64,000 nt of DNA from Streptococcus sp. HF-1907 (lineage in GTDB: Bacteria; Bacillota; Bacilli; Lactobacillales; Streptococcaceae): positions 310,001 to 374,000 of the forward strand of contig NZ_JADNQT010000001.1 of the NCBI RefSeq assembly GCF_015594605.1, read 5' to 3'. A model generated the notes under the pieces. That model did not search any database. It had not been told where the DNA came from and saw nothing but the letters and a program-made list of their open reading frames with translations. The position numbers and the translations under genes are program-made. The first letter of the stretch is position 1, and the number at the start of each line of letters is the position of its first letter. Positions 55,107 through 64,000 of the stretch are shown here, piece by piece.

Positions 55107-56210
55107 TTATCCCCAAACTTTGTCTGTAATCGTTTTGATGAGTTGTAATTTTTTCCACTCGTCTTCTTCTGTCAAGATATTTCCTTCTTCGGTAGAAGCA
55201 AAGCCACATTGGGTTGAAATACCTAGATTTTCAAGTGGAACAGTCTGTGCAGCTTCATTGATACGCGCAATAACTGCATCAATATCTTCCAATTCTGGTT
55301 TCTTAGATGTGATAACACCTAAAACCAGCTCTACATTTGGACGGTTATTCCAGATAGTAGCAAGTGGTGAGAAGTCCCCTGAACGGCTGTCATCGTATTC
55401 AAGGAAGAAAATATCGTAGTTCAATTGACCAAGATATTCTGCAACAACATTGTAGCCACCTTCAAAAAGGTAAGTCGATTGGAAATTACCACGGCAGATG
55501 TGCGTAGCTGTTGTCAAATCTTCAGGAAGATTTTCTAAAGCCTTGTTAATCAAGTAAACAGCATCTTTAGCATTTTTTTCAGCTTGTGCTTTTTCCTCAG
55601 CACTACCTTGAGACAATTGTTGAATCAAGAATGCCCAAGTTGTGTCGTCCAATTGCACATAGCGTGCACCCAAATCGTAAAAGTGAAGAATAGTATCGTG
55701 ATAAGCTTGAGCCAAACCGTCAAGGTAAGCTTCCCACGTGTCATAATGGTCCAAAGCTTGGTCAGAACGGTTATCACGGAACAAGAGACTTGGGCTTGGA
55801 ATGGTTACTTTTGGTGTAACCCCTTCTGGTGTGATTGATTTGAGGTATTGGAAATCACGATAAAATGGGTGTTCTGGATTCTCAGCAATTTTTCCATTGA
55901 TACGAACATTGGTTGTACGTGTTTTTGCTCCGTGGAATTTATAAGAATCCTTTTGAAGATAGCTTTCAAGTCCTGTTAGGTTCCAAAGGAAGTCCAAATG
56001 CCACCAAGAGCGACCGAACTCACCATCTGAAACCACTTGAAGGCCATTTTCAACTTCGTGATGAACGAGATCTTTTACAAGCTTGTCTTGAACTGCTAGC
56101 AAGTCTGATTGACTAATTTTTCCTTCTGAAAACTGCTCACGAGCTTCTTTCAATTCTTGCGGACGAAGGTAGCTTCCTACATGGTCAAAATGAAAATGTA
56201 TTTTTGTCAT
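55107..56210 (-). CDS. MetE C-terminal-like methyltransferase (YxjG/YxjH family), paralogue 2
   Basis: 367 residues with the same motif order as its neighbour: DHVGSYLRPQELKEAR, SDGEFGRSWWHLDFLWNL, VQLDDTTWAFL, THICRGNF and STQCGFASTEEGN. It arose by tandem duplication, judging from the matching upstream DNA (TGTAAAATATATATTTT tract followed by TTGTTATAGTT in both). The most different part is an inserted Gln/Ala-rich loop near 205-220 (SQGSAEEKAQAEKN). A diverged MET-box lies 84 bp upstream. Confidence 0.88.
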   Translation of the reverse strand: MTKIHFHFDHVGSYLRPQELKEAREQFSEGKISQSDLLAVQDKLVKDLVHHEVENGLQVVSDGEFGRSWWHLDFLWNLTGLESYLQKDSYKFHGAKTRTTNVRINGKIAENPEHPFYRDFQYLKSITPEGVTPKVTIPSPSLLFRDNRSDQALDHYDTWEAYLDGLAQAYHDTILHFYDLGARYVQLDDTTWAFLIQQLSQGSAEEKAQAEKNAKDAVYLINKALENLPEDLTTATHICRGNFQSTYLFEGGYNVVAEYLGQLNYDIFFLEYDDSRSGDFSPLATIWNNRPNVELVLGVITSKKPELEDIDAVIARINEAAQTVPLENLGISTQCGFASTEEGNILTEEDEWKKLQLIKTITDKVWG

Positions 56211-56293
56211 TAATTAATACCTCAATTACTTTTGTTGCCATTATTCTACCACTGTCAGATATAGGTGTAAAATATATATTTTTTATTGTTTGT

Positions 56294-56310
56294 TATAGTT
56301 AATATCTATA
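56294..56310. promoter_or_regulatory. MET-box, diverged copy upstream of paralogue 2
   Basis: TATAGTTAATATCTATA keeps the outer TATAG / CTATA arms of the palindrome but differs in the centre. Position relative to the gene matches that of the box before paralogue 1. Confidence 0.6.
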
Positions 56311-56406
56311 ACATCTTTTGAAATATTTTTTTATTATGACATTTTCGTAACATTTATAACAAAAAGCAACCGCTTTTTTAAAATAAAGTAAATAAGCCTG
56401 TAAACT

Positions 56407-56435
56407 TTGATTTTTTAGGGCTTTTACGTTACAAT
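56407..56435 (+). promoter_or_regulatory. Promoter of the GH25 muramidase gene, -10 only 7 nt from the start
   Basis: -35 TTGATT (56407-56412), a 17-bp spacer, -10 TACAAT (56430-56435). The ATG at 56443 coincides with the expected transcription start, so the mRNA is probably leaderless. Confidence 0.7.
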
Positions 56436-56442
56436 ATCAATA

Positions 56443-57297
56443 ATGAGAAGAAGAATTAAGCCTATTGTGGTCATCATTTTTCTTGGTTTACTCGCTCTTA
56501 TTTTAATTATCGGTAAATTTTCTTCGGATGCCATACTCAAGCGACAACTGGCTGACGCGAGTAACAGTATTCCGAAAGTGAGTAGCTCTAGTAAGAAGAA
56601 AAGAACAACCACATCATCCCAAAAAGAAGAGTTTGTTCTTAATCCAATTATCGACCTTTCTGGTTGGCAACTTCCTAGTGAGATTGATTATGACACTTTA
56701 TCAAAAAATATTTCTGGTGCCATTGTTCGAGTTTATGGAGGTTCTCAAATCACTGTGGACAATAATGCCGCCTACACGACCGGAGTTGATAAATCATTTA
56801 AGACACACATTAAAGAATTACAAAAGCGCAAGGTTCCCGTTGCCGTTTACAGTTATGCACTCGGGTCAAGCGTTAAAGAAATGAAAGCTGAAGCCAGAAC
56901 TTTTTATAAATCAGCATCTCCTTATAATCCGACCTACTACTGGATTGACGTTGAAGAACAGACGATGACCGATATGAATAAGGGGGTCAAAGCCTTTCGT
57001 GAAGAGCTCAAACGTTTGGGTGCTAAGAATGTTGGAATTTATATTGGAACCTACTTCATGTCTGAGCAGAGAATATCTGTCAAAGGTTTTGATGCTGTAT
57101 GGATTCCTACCTATGGTAGCGATTCTGGTTACTATGAAGCTGCTCCTGAGACTGAGCTCGATTACGACTTGCATCAGTACACCTCACAAGGTTATCTTAA
57201 CGGATTTAGTAATCCTTTAGACCTGAACCAAATTGCGGTGAATAAGGATGCTAAGAAAACCTACAAGAAACTCTTTGGTAGTGTTGATAAAAAATAG
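56443..57297 (+). CDS. Membrane-anchored GH25 muramidase (lysozyme)
   Basis: 284 residues. One N-terminal anchor (about 8-25), a Ser/Lys linker (SKKKRTTTSS), then a GH25 domain: NPIIDLSGWQLPSEIDYD (first catalytic Asp), GAIVRVYGG, YYWIDVEEQTM (catalytic D-x-E region) and GIYIGTYFM. The fold end includes DAVWIPTYGS. It cuts the glycan between MurNAc and GlcNAc at the cell surface. There is no ribosome binding site, matching a leaderless transcript. An amidase gene follows, a likely functional partner. Confidence 0.88.
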   Translation: MRRRIKPIVVIIFLGLLALILIIGKFSSDAILKRQLADASNSIPKVSSSSKKKRTTTSSQKEEFVLNPIIDLSGWQLPSEIDYDTLSKNISGAIVRVYGGSQITVDNNAAYTTGVDKSFKTHIKELQKRKVPVAVYSYALGSSVKEMKAEARTFYKSASPYNPTYYWIDVEEQTMTDMNKGVKAFREELKRLGAKNVGIYIGTYFMSEQRISVKGFDAVWIPTYGSDSGYYEAAPETELDYDLHQYTSQGYLNGFSNPLDLNQIAVNKDAKKTYKKLFGSVDKK

Positions 57298-57307
57298 ATG
57301 AAACGAC

Positions 57308-57336
57308 AGATGTTGAGAATACTCAGCATCTTTTTT
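57308..57336 (+). terminator. GH25 gene terminator
   Basis: 10-bp stem with one G-T pair (AGATGTTGAG / CTCAGCATCT), a 4-nt loop AATA and a T6 run. Confidence 0.88.
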
Positions 57337-57369
57337 GTAACCTTAATTAAAGAATTTTTTAGCTTTTTA

Positions 57370-57378
57370 TGCTATGCT
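57370..57378 (+). promoter_or_regulatory. Extended -10 box of the amidase gene
   Basis: TGCTATGCT ends at 57378, seven bases before the ATG at 57386, without a ribosome binding site. Confidence 0.45.
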
Positions 57379-57385
57379 TAGCACC

Positions 57386-58325
57386 ATGTCTAAAACTGGA
57401 ACTCAATCACGGCGCCAACGACGTCAGAAAAGATTAAATTGGAAATTGTTACTTGGTCTTTTTAGCCCGCTCTTCATTTTATCAGGCCCACTGGTTGTTT
57501 GTTTTTCGGGTCACCAAATCTTACTCGACTTCAGCGACAGCTTCCATTGCTAATAATACTGTCGTCTATGCCAGTCATTTTTCACTGAATTCTAAGAAAC
57601 TTCAGGCGCAAACAGTGTCTGTCAAGAACTACCAATTGACTAAACGGCAAGGCAAAAGGGTTCTTCTTGCCAAGATTACGGCCAGTAATAAAACCTATTT
57701 TGTTAAGGCTGATTCTTTAACTCTCAATCAAACCAATACTATCAATCAATACGTCACCCAGCTGGGATACCCTAAAGTTAAGGTCAAAAGTAAGGATGAA
57801 GGTTTCTCTCAATCTAGCTACAAAACCGCTTCGGGTAATCCCAAAGGAATTGTCATCCATGATACAGGGACGGAAGACTCTACGATTGCTGCTGAAGTTA
57901 GCTATATGAAATCTTCTTATGAGGAAACGGGCGTTTTTGTTCATACTTTCATTGATTCAAGTCAAATTTTAAACATTGCCAATGTAGGTCAAATGGCTCA
58001 GGGAGCTGGGGCTAAAGCCAATCCCTACTACATTCAATTTGAAATGACACATGTATATACCCAAGCCTATTTTGCAAATCAACTAGCAAATGCTGCTTAT
58101 TACAGTGCTCTCATGCTCAAAACCTACCATTTACCAGTCACTAAGGGGCAAAAAGATGGCTCTGGCACTGTTTGGACCCATGAAATGGTTTCGCTTTATC
58201 TGGGTGGCACAGACCACGTTGACCCAACAGATTATTGGTCATCGACAGCCAAACAATTATTTGGCGTTGACTATGATGTTGACGACTTTATAGAACTAAT
58301 TCAGGCTTACTATAATAGCTTGTAA
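57386..58325 (+). pseudogene. N-acetylmuramoyl-L-alanine amidase with an N-terminal frameshift
   Basis: From ATG 57386 the first frame gives MSKTGTQSRRQRRQKRLNWK and a membrane helix (LLLGLFSPLFILSGPLVV), then stops. The amidase body follows in the next frame: RVTKSYSTSATASIANN onward, with KGIVIHDTGTEDS (zinc His), FVHTFIDSS, THEMVSLYLGGTDHVDP (second His and Asp). Deleting one T from the T5 run at 57502-57506 joins them as VVCFRVTKS. The expected protein is about 312 residues, a membrane-anchored Amidase_2 enzyme. It could be a real mutation, a phase-variable site or a sequencing error. Confidence 0.85.
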
Positions 58326-58389
58326 ATGGTATAATGAAGGGGAGAACGTTCACGAGATTGTTAGAAAATATGAAAGATTGGAGTTGCTT

Positions 58390-58869
58390 GTGGCAAAAAA
58401 ATCAAAAGTAAAATTGAAAAAAACTCTTGTCGACCAAATCTTAGACAAGGCTAAAATTGACCATGATAGTCTTAGTTTTAATGGCTTAGAGGGGGAGCTT
58501 CCTGAAGATATCAATCGTGAGGATATTTTTAAAACTTTGGCTCTGATTGGTGATAAAACTGGTCCTCTTATCGGGATTGTTCCGATTACCGAGCATCTTT
58601 CTGAGAAAAAATTGGCTAAGGTCTCAGGTAATAAAAAGGTCAGTATGATTCCTCAAAAGGATCTCCAAAAAACGACTGGCTATGTCCACGGCGCTAATAA
58701 TCCGGTCGGTATTCGCCAAAAACATCAATTTCCAATATTTATCGATACGGTTGCTCTTGAAAAGGGAAAAATGATTGTTTCAGCTGGTGAACTCGGTCGC
58801 TCTATTCGTGTTGATAGTCAAATTCTAGCTGACTTTGTCCAAGCTGAATTTGCCGATTTAAAAGAATAA
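58390..58869 (+). CDS. YbaK/EbsC-family aminoacyl-tRNA deacylase
   Basis: 159 residues from GTG 58390, six bases after GGAG; a TTG four codons upstream overlaps that site. The family fold is clear: ALIGDKTGPLIGIVPITEHLSEKKLAKVSGNKKV, TTGYVHGANNPVGIRQKH and IVSAGELGRSIRVDSQIL. Members hydrolyse mischarged Cys-tRNA(Pro) (YbaK type). TATAAT lies at 58329. It is followed 21 bp later by a histidine phosphatase gene. Confidence 0.92.
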   Translation: MAKKSKVKLKKTLVDQILDKAKIDHDSLSFNGLEGELPEDINREDIFKTLALIGDKTGPLIGIVPITEHLSEKKLAKVSGNKKVSMIPQKDLQKTTGYVHGANNPVGIRQKHQFPIFIDTVALEKGKMIVSAGELGRSIRVDSQILADFVQAEFADLKE

Positions 58870-58890
58870 AACTAACGAGGTTTATGAGAT

Positions 58891-59508
58891 ATGAAATTTT
58901 ATTTTGTCCGACATGGTAAAACACAATGGAATCTTGAAGGGCGTTTCCAAGGTGCAAATGGAGATTCGTCTCTGCTAGAGGAAGCTATCCTAGAACTAGA
59001 ATTATTGGGGCGTCACTTATCTGATATCCATTTCGATGCGGTCTTTTCAAGTGACCTTCCTCGTGCTCGTCATAGCGCGCAGCTATTGATGCAGGAAAAT
59101 AGTCAGCCAACTGCCATCACGCTCACTAAAAATCTACGTGAATGGAATCTAGGCAAATTAGAAGGTTGTAAAATCACTACCATGACTGCTATTTACCCCA
59201 AGCAAATGGATGCTTTTCGCCATAATCTCGCTCTTTTTAAGCCCGATATTTTTGAGGCGGAGACGGTTTATGAAACAACTCACCGTGTGCAAGAGTTGGT
59301 GGCATCTTGCCAAAACCAAGGCTTTGAAAATGTCTTAATGGTTGGTCATGGCGCTAACTTAACTGCCTCAATACGTAGTTTATTGGGTTATGAGCTCGGT
59401 GACTTACGTCGCAACGGTGGACTTGACAATGCCAGCCTCACCATTTTAGAAACTAAGGACTTCACTCATTTCACTTGTCTTGATTGGAATGATAAGTCTT
59501 ATCTTTAA
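58891..59508 (+). CDS. Histidine phosphatase family protein (phosphoglycerate mutase-like)
   Basis: 205 residues. The phosphohistidine loop is FVRHGKTQWNLEGRFQGANG, with FSSDLPRARHSAQLL and the second His in VLMVGHGANLTASIRSLLG. The branch resembles GpmB/CobC-like broad phosphatases, not glycolytic mutases. AACGAGG precedes ATG; co-transcription with the YbaK gene is likely. The physiological substrate is unknown. Confidence 0.9.
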   Translation: MKFYFVRHGKTQWNLEGRFQGANGDSSLLEEAILELELLGRHLSDIHFDAVFSSDLPRARHSAQLLMQENSQPTAITLTKNLREWNLGKLEGCKITTMTAIYPKQMDAFRHNLALFKPDIFEAETVYETTHRVQELVASCQNQGFENVLMVGHGANLTASIRSLLGYELGDLRRNGGLDNASLTILETKDFTHFTCLDWNDKSYL

Positions 59509-59573
59509 TAAACTGTTTCTGTATCAGTTTATTAAATAGTAAAAGGACTCAGTTTTACTACCGAGTCCTCTTT
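59507..59573. terminator. Two stem-loops between convergent phosphatase genes
   Basis: AATAAACTG / CAGTTTATT (59507-59533) follows the histidine phosphatase. AAAGGACTC / GAGTCCTCTTT (59541-59573) with a T-rich minus-strand tail serves the HAD gene. Confidence 0.75.
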
Positions 59574-59575
59574 AA

Positions 59576-60478
59576 TTATTTCGTATACTTCATGCGAAGT
59601 ACTTTTTCTTGTTGTGGTGTCAAACGAAGTAAAATGACCACCTTGTCAACACTCATGTTACTTTCAAGCAAGCGTTCTGCTGCCATCATGAGACCGTTGT
59701 TGATTCCCATTTCAAGAACAGGGTTTTTCTTATCATTGACGTCAAAAATAAACTTATTATCTGGTAAATCAAACAGGACCTTGACCGCACCGAACAATTG
59801 CTCGAAGTTGTCAATAGCAACATCGTAAACTGGCTTAATACCAGGCTTCAAGCTACGTCCACGGTGATTAAACCACATTGAATGCCAGCCACCATTGAAG
59901 GCTCCCATGATATCATTATCGTATGAATCCCCAACATAAAGCGTTGTTGAAGGGGTCATGCCAAACTGCTCTGCCGCCAAGTTGAAGATTTCTTTTTCAG
60001 GTTTTTGAAATCCTGTTGCTTGACTGACAATGACACGTTTGGGATCCACATAGTCATAAAGACCGAGCTTCTTAACCTTTTTCAATTGGTGCTCAGTTGG
60101 ACCATTTGTAATAATCCCCATTGGTACACCTTTTGATTTGAGAAAATCAAGGGTCATACGCATTTCATCCAACATGGTGATGTTTTCTAGCTCATGTTCG
60201 TAAACTTCTTGAAAATGCACACCTGTCGCTTCATCAATTTCACGGTATCCAAACTCCAAAAGTGTCTCTTTACAGCGCCAAAAACGGAAATACTCGGTTG
60301 TCCACTCACCAGCCATTACACGTGGAAAACCAACATCAGAGTAGTGGCGAAAACGAATATATGCTTGATTTATGTGTGCCATATCAAAGTCATGAAAGCA
60401 TTTTTCCATGGCAATACGATAAGGCGCCTGTTGGTCATAAATAGTATCGTCAACGTCAAAAACAATAGAGGTAATCAT
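59576..60478 (-). CDS. YjjG-type HAD hydrolase
   Basis: 300 residues from MITSIVFDVDDTIYD (catalytic D-x-D); an upstream in-frame extension is poorly supported. Motif II is IITNGPTEHQ, motif III the Lys in QATGFQKPEKEIF, motif IV YVGDSYDNDIMGA. The first 230 residues form a typical HAD with a C1 cap, as in YjjG nucleotidases. The last 70 residues (LFGAVKVLFDLPDNKFIFDV onward, ending VLRMKYTK) are an extra helical tail seen in streptococci. A strong promoter lies 190 bp upstream, leaving a long leader. Confidence 0.9.
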   Translation of the reverse strand: MITSIVFDVDDTIYDQQAPYRIAMEKCFHDFDMAHINQAYIRFRHYSDVGFPRVMAGEWTTEYFRFWRCKETLLEFGYREIDEATGVHFQEVYEHELENITMLDEMRMTLDFLKSKGVPMGIITNGPTEHQLKKVKKLGLYDYVDPKRVIVSQATGFQKPEKEIFNLAAEQFGMTPSTTLYVGDSYDNDIMGAFNGGWHSMWFNHRGRSLKPGIKPVYDVAIDNFEQLFGAVKVLFDLPDNKFIFDVNDKKNPVLEMGINNGLMMAAERLLESNMSVDKVVILLRLTPQQEKVLRMKYTK

Positions 60479-60662
60479 CTGTCCATTCTTTCTTGATTCA
60501 ATTCTCTTCTCCAGGGACTTAAACACATTAGTAAGTACACTGACTGACAGAAAAAGTAGCCAGCCTTCTAACTGTTTCTCAGCCCAGCAAAAGTTAGCTT
60601 TAGGTCAACCGTCCATAGCCAGTCCTGCCTGTCTTTTTTGACCTGCATGCAACTGCCCAAAC
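60479..60662 (-). ncRNA. Structured 184-nt leader or small RNA upstream of the HAD gene
   Basis: The transcript expected from the promoter at 60669-60697 contains two stems: GGTCAA / TTGACC (around 60603-60643) and CTAACT / AGTTAG (around 60567-60597). A 26-codon frame (ATG 60648 to TAG 60568, beginning MQVKKDRQDWLW) runs through both. I do not recognise a known riboswitch or sRNA family. Confidence 0.4.
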
Positions 60663-60668
60663 AGCTTT

Positions 60669-60697
60669 ATTATATCGTTTTTAATCTATCTTTTCAA
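60669..60697 (-). promoter_or_regulatory. Near-consensus SigA promoter of the leader/HAD gene
   Basis: TTGAAA (60692-60697), a 17-bp spacer, TATAAT (60669-60674). It is the best promoter in the region. Confidence 0.8.
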
Positions 60698-60753
60698 TTT
60701 TCCGCTTCACTTCTCTTAGGAAATCTAGTCTATTTTCTAAAGGTGTTGAGCCA

Positions 60754-60788
60754 TTAAAAAAGGTTTGGAACACCAGATCCCAAACCTT
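60754..60788 (-). terminator. Terminator after the small membrane protein gene
   Basis: Perfect 9-bp stem AAGGTTTGG / CCAAACCTT with an 11-nt loop and a T6 tract on the minus strand. Confidence 0.85.
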
Positions 60789-60813
60789 CAAGCATTTTGA
60801 ACTAATCTAATGC

Positions 60814-61293
60814 TTATTGAATTTCTTTAAAGGTCATTTTTTGTTTAACTTCACCTTGACCGCCTTTAGCGATTTGGTAGAAAAAGTCTTTTGATGTGAA
60901 GTGGTCACCATAAGCAAAGACCTCGTTATATTGCCATTGTGACACTTGATCATTTTCTTTTTTACCAAGGGTAAGCGTTGTTTTCGTTACGCTATATTCC
61001 CATTTAGCTGATTGATCATTGTAGGCCTTGTCAAAAGCGTCTTGACTTTTAGTGGCATTAAGAACAGTTGTACGGTCCTGACCGACAATCGCCTTGTTAC
61101 CACCTTCTTGGAAGGCAACATACATGACACGGCTATTGACCTCACCGTTTAGTGAGCTTGAGTATTGATAAACCTTACCAGGTACAACACTATCTAAATG
61201 GTGTGTGCCCCAATAATAGAAAGCACCGAAACCAGTACCCGTAATCACAAGGCAGGCAAGAATCACACTAATAATGATATTTCTCTTTGACAT
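60814..61293 (-). CDS. Membrane-anchored small extracellular protein of unknown function
   Basis: 159 residues from MSKRNIIISVIL, with GAGAGGGG ten bases upstream. One anchor helix (6-26) precedes an extracellular region of about 130 residues rich in Tyr, Gln, Lys and Thr. Segments such as VMYVAFQEGGNKAIVGQD and YSVTKTTLTLGKKENDQVSQWQYNEVF suggest antiparallel beta structure, perhaps lipocalin-like. No family is recognised. It starts 13 bp after the LysM gene and should be co-transcribed, so it may act with that wall protein. Confidence 0.7.
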   Translation of the reverse strand: MSKRNIIISVILACLVITGTGFGAFYYWGTHHLDSVVPGKVYQYSSSLNGEVNSRVMYVAFQEGGNKAIVGQDRTTVLNATKSQDAFDKAYNDQSAKWEYSVTKTTLTLGKKENDQVSQWQYNEVFAYGDHFTSKDFFYQIAKGGQGEVKQKMTFKEIQ

Positions 61294-61306
61294 GCTGTGC
61301 CCCTCT

Positions 61307-62524
61307 CTAGTTATCACCATTTAGATCATCAAAAGTTGCATCTGAGTCTGAATCACTATGACTTGAAGAACTTGAGCTCATGCGTGATTCTGTTTGAGAA
61401 TCATCATTTGAAGAATTCTTAGATTCAGATGATTTTTCAGAGCTTGATGATGAGCTTTCTTTTTCTTTGTAAACGTCAATGTTGAAGGTCCATTTATCGC
61501 GTTGGTAAGTTACCTTAATTTGCGCATATTTTGCCTTGATTAAATCTGACATCTTGCTGTCTCTATTAAGGGCATCATAGATTTTTTCTGCAAGAGCCTT
61601 GGCATTAGATTCAGTTTTGGCACCATCTTTTGGTCCATCAACGATATCTTCTGCTTTAGGTGTTTCACCTTGACGGTAGAGAGCTGTGCTTTCAGCATCT
61701 TTCTTATCTTCAGTGTTACCACCTGCTGTGTCAGTCACATGTGAGAAGAAAGACCATGCTGGGCGGCTACCTGAGCGTTTTTGTTGATAAACTTGTTCGA
61801 ATTCGCTTTGAACCTTATCTTGGAAAGCGTCATCAGACAATTCTTTTTCCTTAGAACTTTCTGTACTTGATGAAGCATCTTTAGATTCCTTAGATTCTGA
61901 TGATGATGAAGATGAATCCTTGCTATCTTTAGAATCTTTGGTATCTTTGTCACCTGAGTTATTGTTAGTATTTGAGAATGAAAGACTGTTGTCAGAATTA
62001 TCTGGTGCATAGATAACAGTGTTCTTAGAGTGGTCATCAGATACAAACGTCGTATTTTTGATGACAACACGGTTGTGGTCTCCATAGTAGTTGTTGATAA
62101 CTACTTTAGAGTTAGCACAACGATGACCACTACCAGTCACATGGTAATCTGTTGGTACTTGACCATCACGATTCAAGATGAGAACATCACCTGCATAGAT
62201 AAGGTCAATATTCTGAATATTGTTATCGTAAGCTAATTTTTCAACTGAAATACCAGTAGCTTGAGAGATTCCCCACAAAGTATCTCCCCATTGAATGACG
62301 TATTGTTGACCATTCAATTGTTTTGGATTGATGTTTTGAGTTGTCAGATTATTTGTAATTTGTTCAGGTGTGCTAGCAATCCAGTTTGTGATGTCAGCGG
62401 CATGAGCACTTGTTTGATTTTGATAAAAGCTATCTGCCAAAACAGATACTGTTGGCATCCCAATAGGTGCTAGTAATGCACCAAACATAAGGGCCTTACT
62501 AACATAATTTTTCTTTTTCATCAT
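61307..62524 (-). CDS. Secreted LysM-domain wall protein with Ser/Asp-rich regions
   Basis: 405 residues. Signal peptide 1-30 (cleavage near VLA-DS). One LysM domain at about 74-118 (YVIQWGDTLWGISQATGISV, ending DVLILN) binds peptidoglycan. Then come an Asn-rich stretch, a Ser/Lys/Asp-rich stretch (about 195-235), a helical middle, and a second Ser-rich tail (about 360-395, ending DSDSDATFDDLNGDN). There is no catalytic motif, so a wall-bound structural or regulatory role is likely. It is the first gene of a two-gene unit and divergent from lysS. Confidence 0.85.
   Translation of the reverse strand: MMKKKNYVSKALMFGALLAPIGMPTVSVLADSFYQNQTSAHAADITNWIASTPEQITNNLTTQNINPKQLNGQQYVIQWGDTLWGISQATGISVEKLAYDNNIQNIDLIYAGDVLILNRDGQVPTDYHVTGSGHRCANSKVVINNYYGDHNRVVIKNTTFVSDDHSKNTVIYAPDNSDNSLSFSNTNNNSGDKDTKDSKDSKDSSSSSSESKESKDASSSTESSKEKELSDDAFQDKVQSEFEQVYQQKRSGSRPAWSFFSHVTDTAGGNTEDKKDAESTALYRQGETPKAEDIVDGPKDGAKTESNAKALAEKIYDALNRDSKMSDLIKAKYAQIKVTYQRDKWTFNIDVYKEKESSSSSSEKSSESKNSSNDDSQTESRMSSSSSSHSDSDSDATFDDLNGDN

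Positions 62525-64000
<1,476 letters not shown>

Noticed and set aside
57331..57344. TTTTTTGTAACCTT before the amidase gene, identical to 14 bp of the ECF promoter -35 region
   Set aside because: No CGTT-type -10 follows at 16-17 bp; the shared bases are partly the T-run of the GH25 terminator.

Overview
This 64-kb window is chromosomal DNA of a Streptococcus. The block ppc - ftsW - tuf - tpiA - gpmA - pbp2b - recR - ddl - murF, the sodA sequence, a YSIRK-type secretion signal and the competence pair comEA/comEC all fit that genus. My best guess is the S. bovis/S. equinus complex, from general resemblance only, since no search was run. No tRNA, rRNA, CRISPR array, prophage or plasmid functions were seen.

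Layout. 0-5 kb: methionine synthesis (metF-type start, metE) under a MET-box, then an ArsR-type regulator behind a broken MFS transporter that carries an exact 201-bp tandem duplication. 5-12.3 kb: a secreted protein of unknown function, a flavin disulfide reductase divergent from an OhrR-like regulator with a shared operator, a serine hydrolase, sodA, holA, a DUF805 protein and a GNAT enzyme. 12.4-17.7 kb: a decay zone with a frameshifted DsbA-like gene, a deleted NAD(P)-binding oxidoreductase, a nitroreductase stub and a gutted rarA, beside an apparently intact HAD phosphatase-LacI operon. 17.7-21 kb: MarR regulator, ABC ATPase, fused permease/binding protein (OpuC/EgtUV type) and a DinB-fold protein. 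21-28.7 kb: a truncated IS982-type transposase, comEC/comEA, a cysteine hydrolase, plsC, a tRNA methyltransferase, a GIY-YIG protein and a collapsed ISL3 element.

28.7-50 kb is mostly minus-strand core genes: cshA, a six-SH3-repeat secreted protein, prfC, murF, ddl, recR, pbp2b, gpmA, tpiA, tuf, an ECF sigma/anti-sigma pair with its own ECF-like promoter, ftsW and ppc. 50-64 kb: pepF, a glutathione peroxidase, a DUF4430 lipoprotein with an ECF-transporter S component, two MetE-C-like paralogues with MET-boxes, a GH25 muramidase, a frameshifted amidase, a YbaK-type deacylase, phosphatases, a LysM surface protein and the start of lysS.

Cross-cutting themes are: (1) a methionine regulon with a perfect operator palindrome repeated identically about 52 kb apart; (2) several genes whose -10 box lies only 6-7 nt before the start codon, suggesting leaderless mRNAs; (3) a small composite intergenic repeat, one module of which sits exactly at the deletion junction of the ISL3 element; and (4) many recent gene losses, suggesting relaxed selection or niche adaptation. 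Several cell-wall enzymes and surface proteins lie in the same window as the ECF sigma pair, but I could not find matching ECF promoters in front of them.
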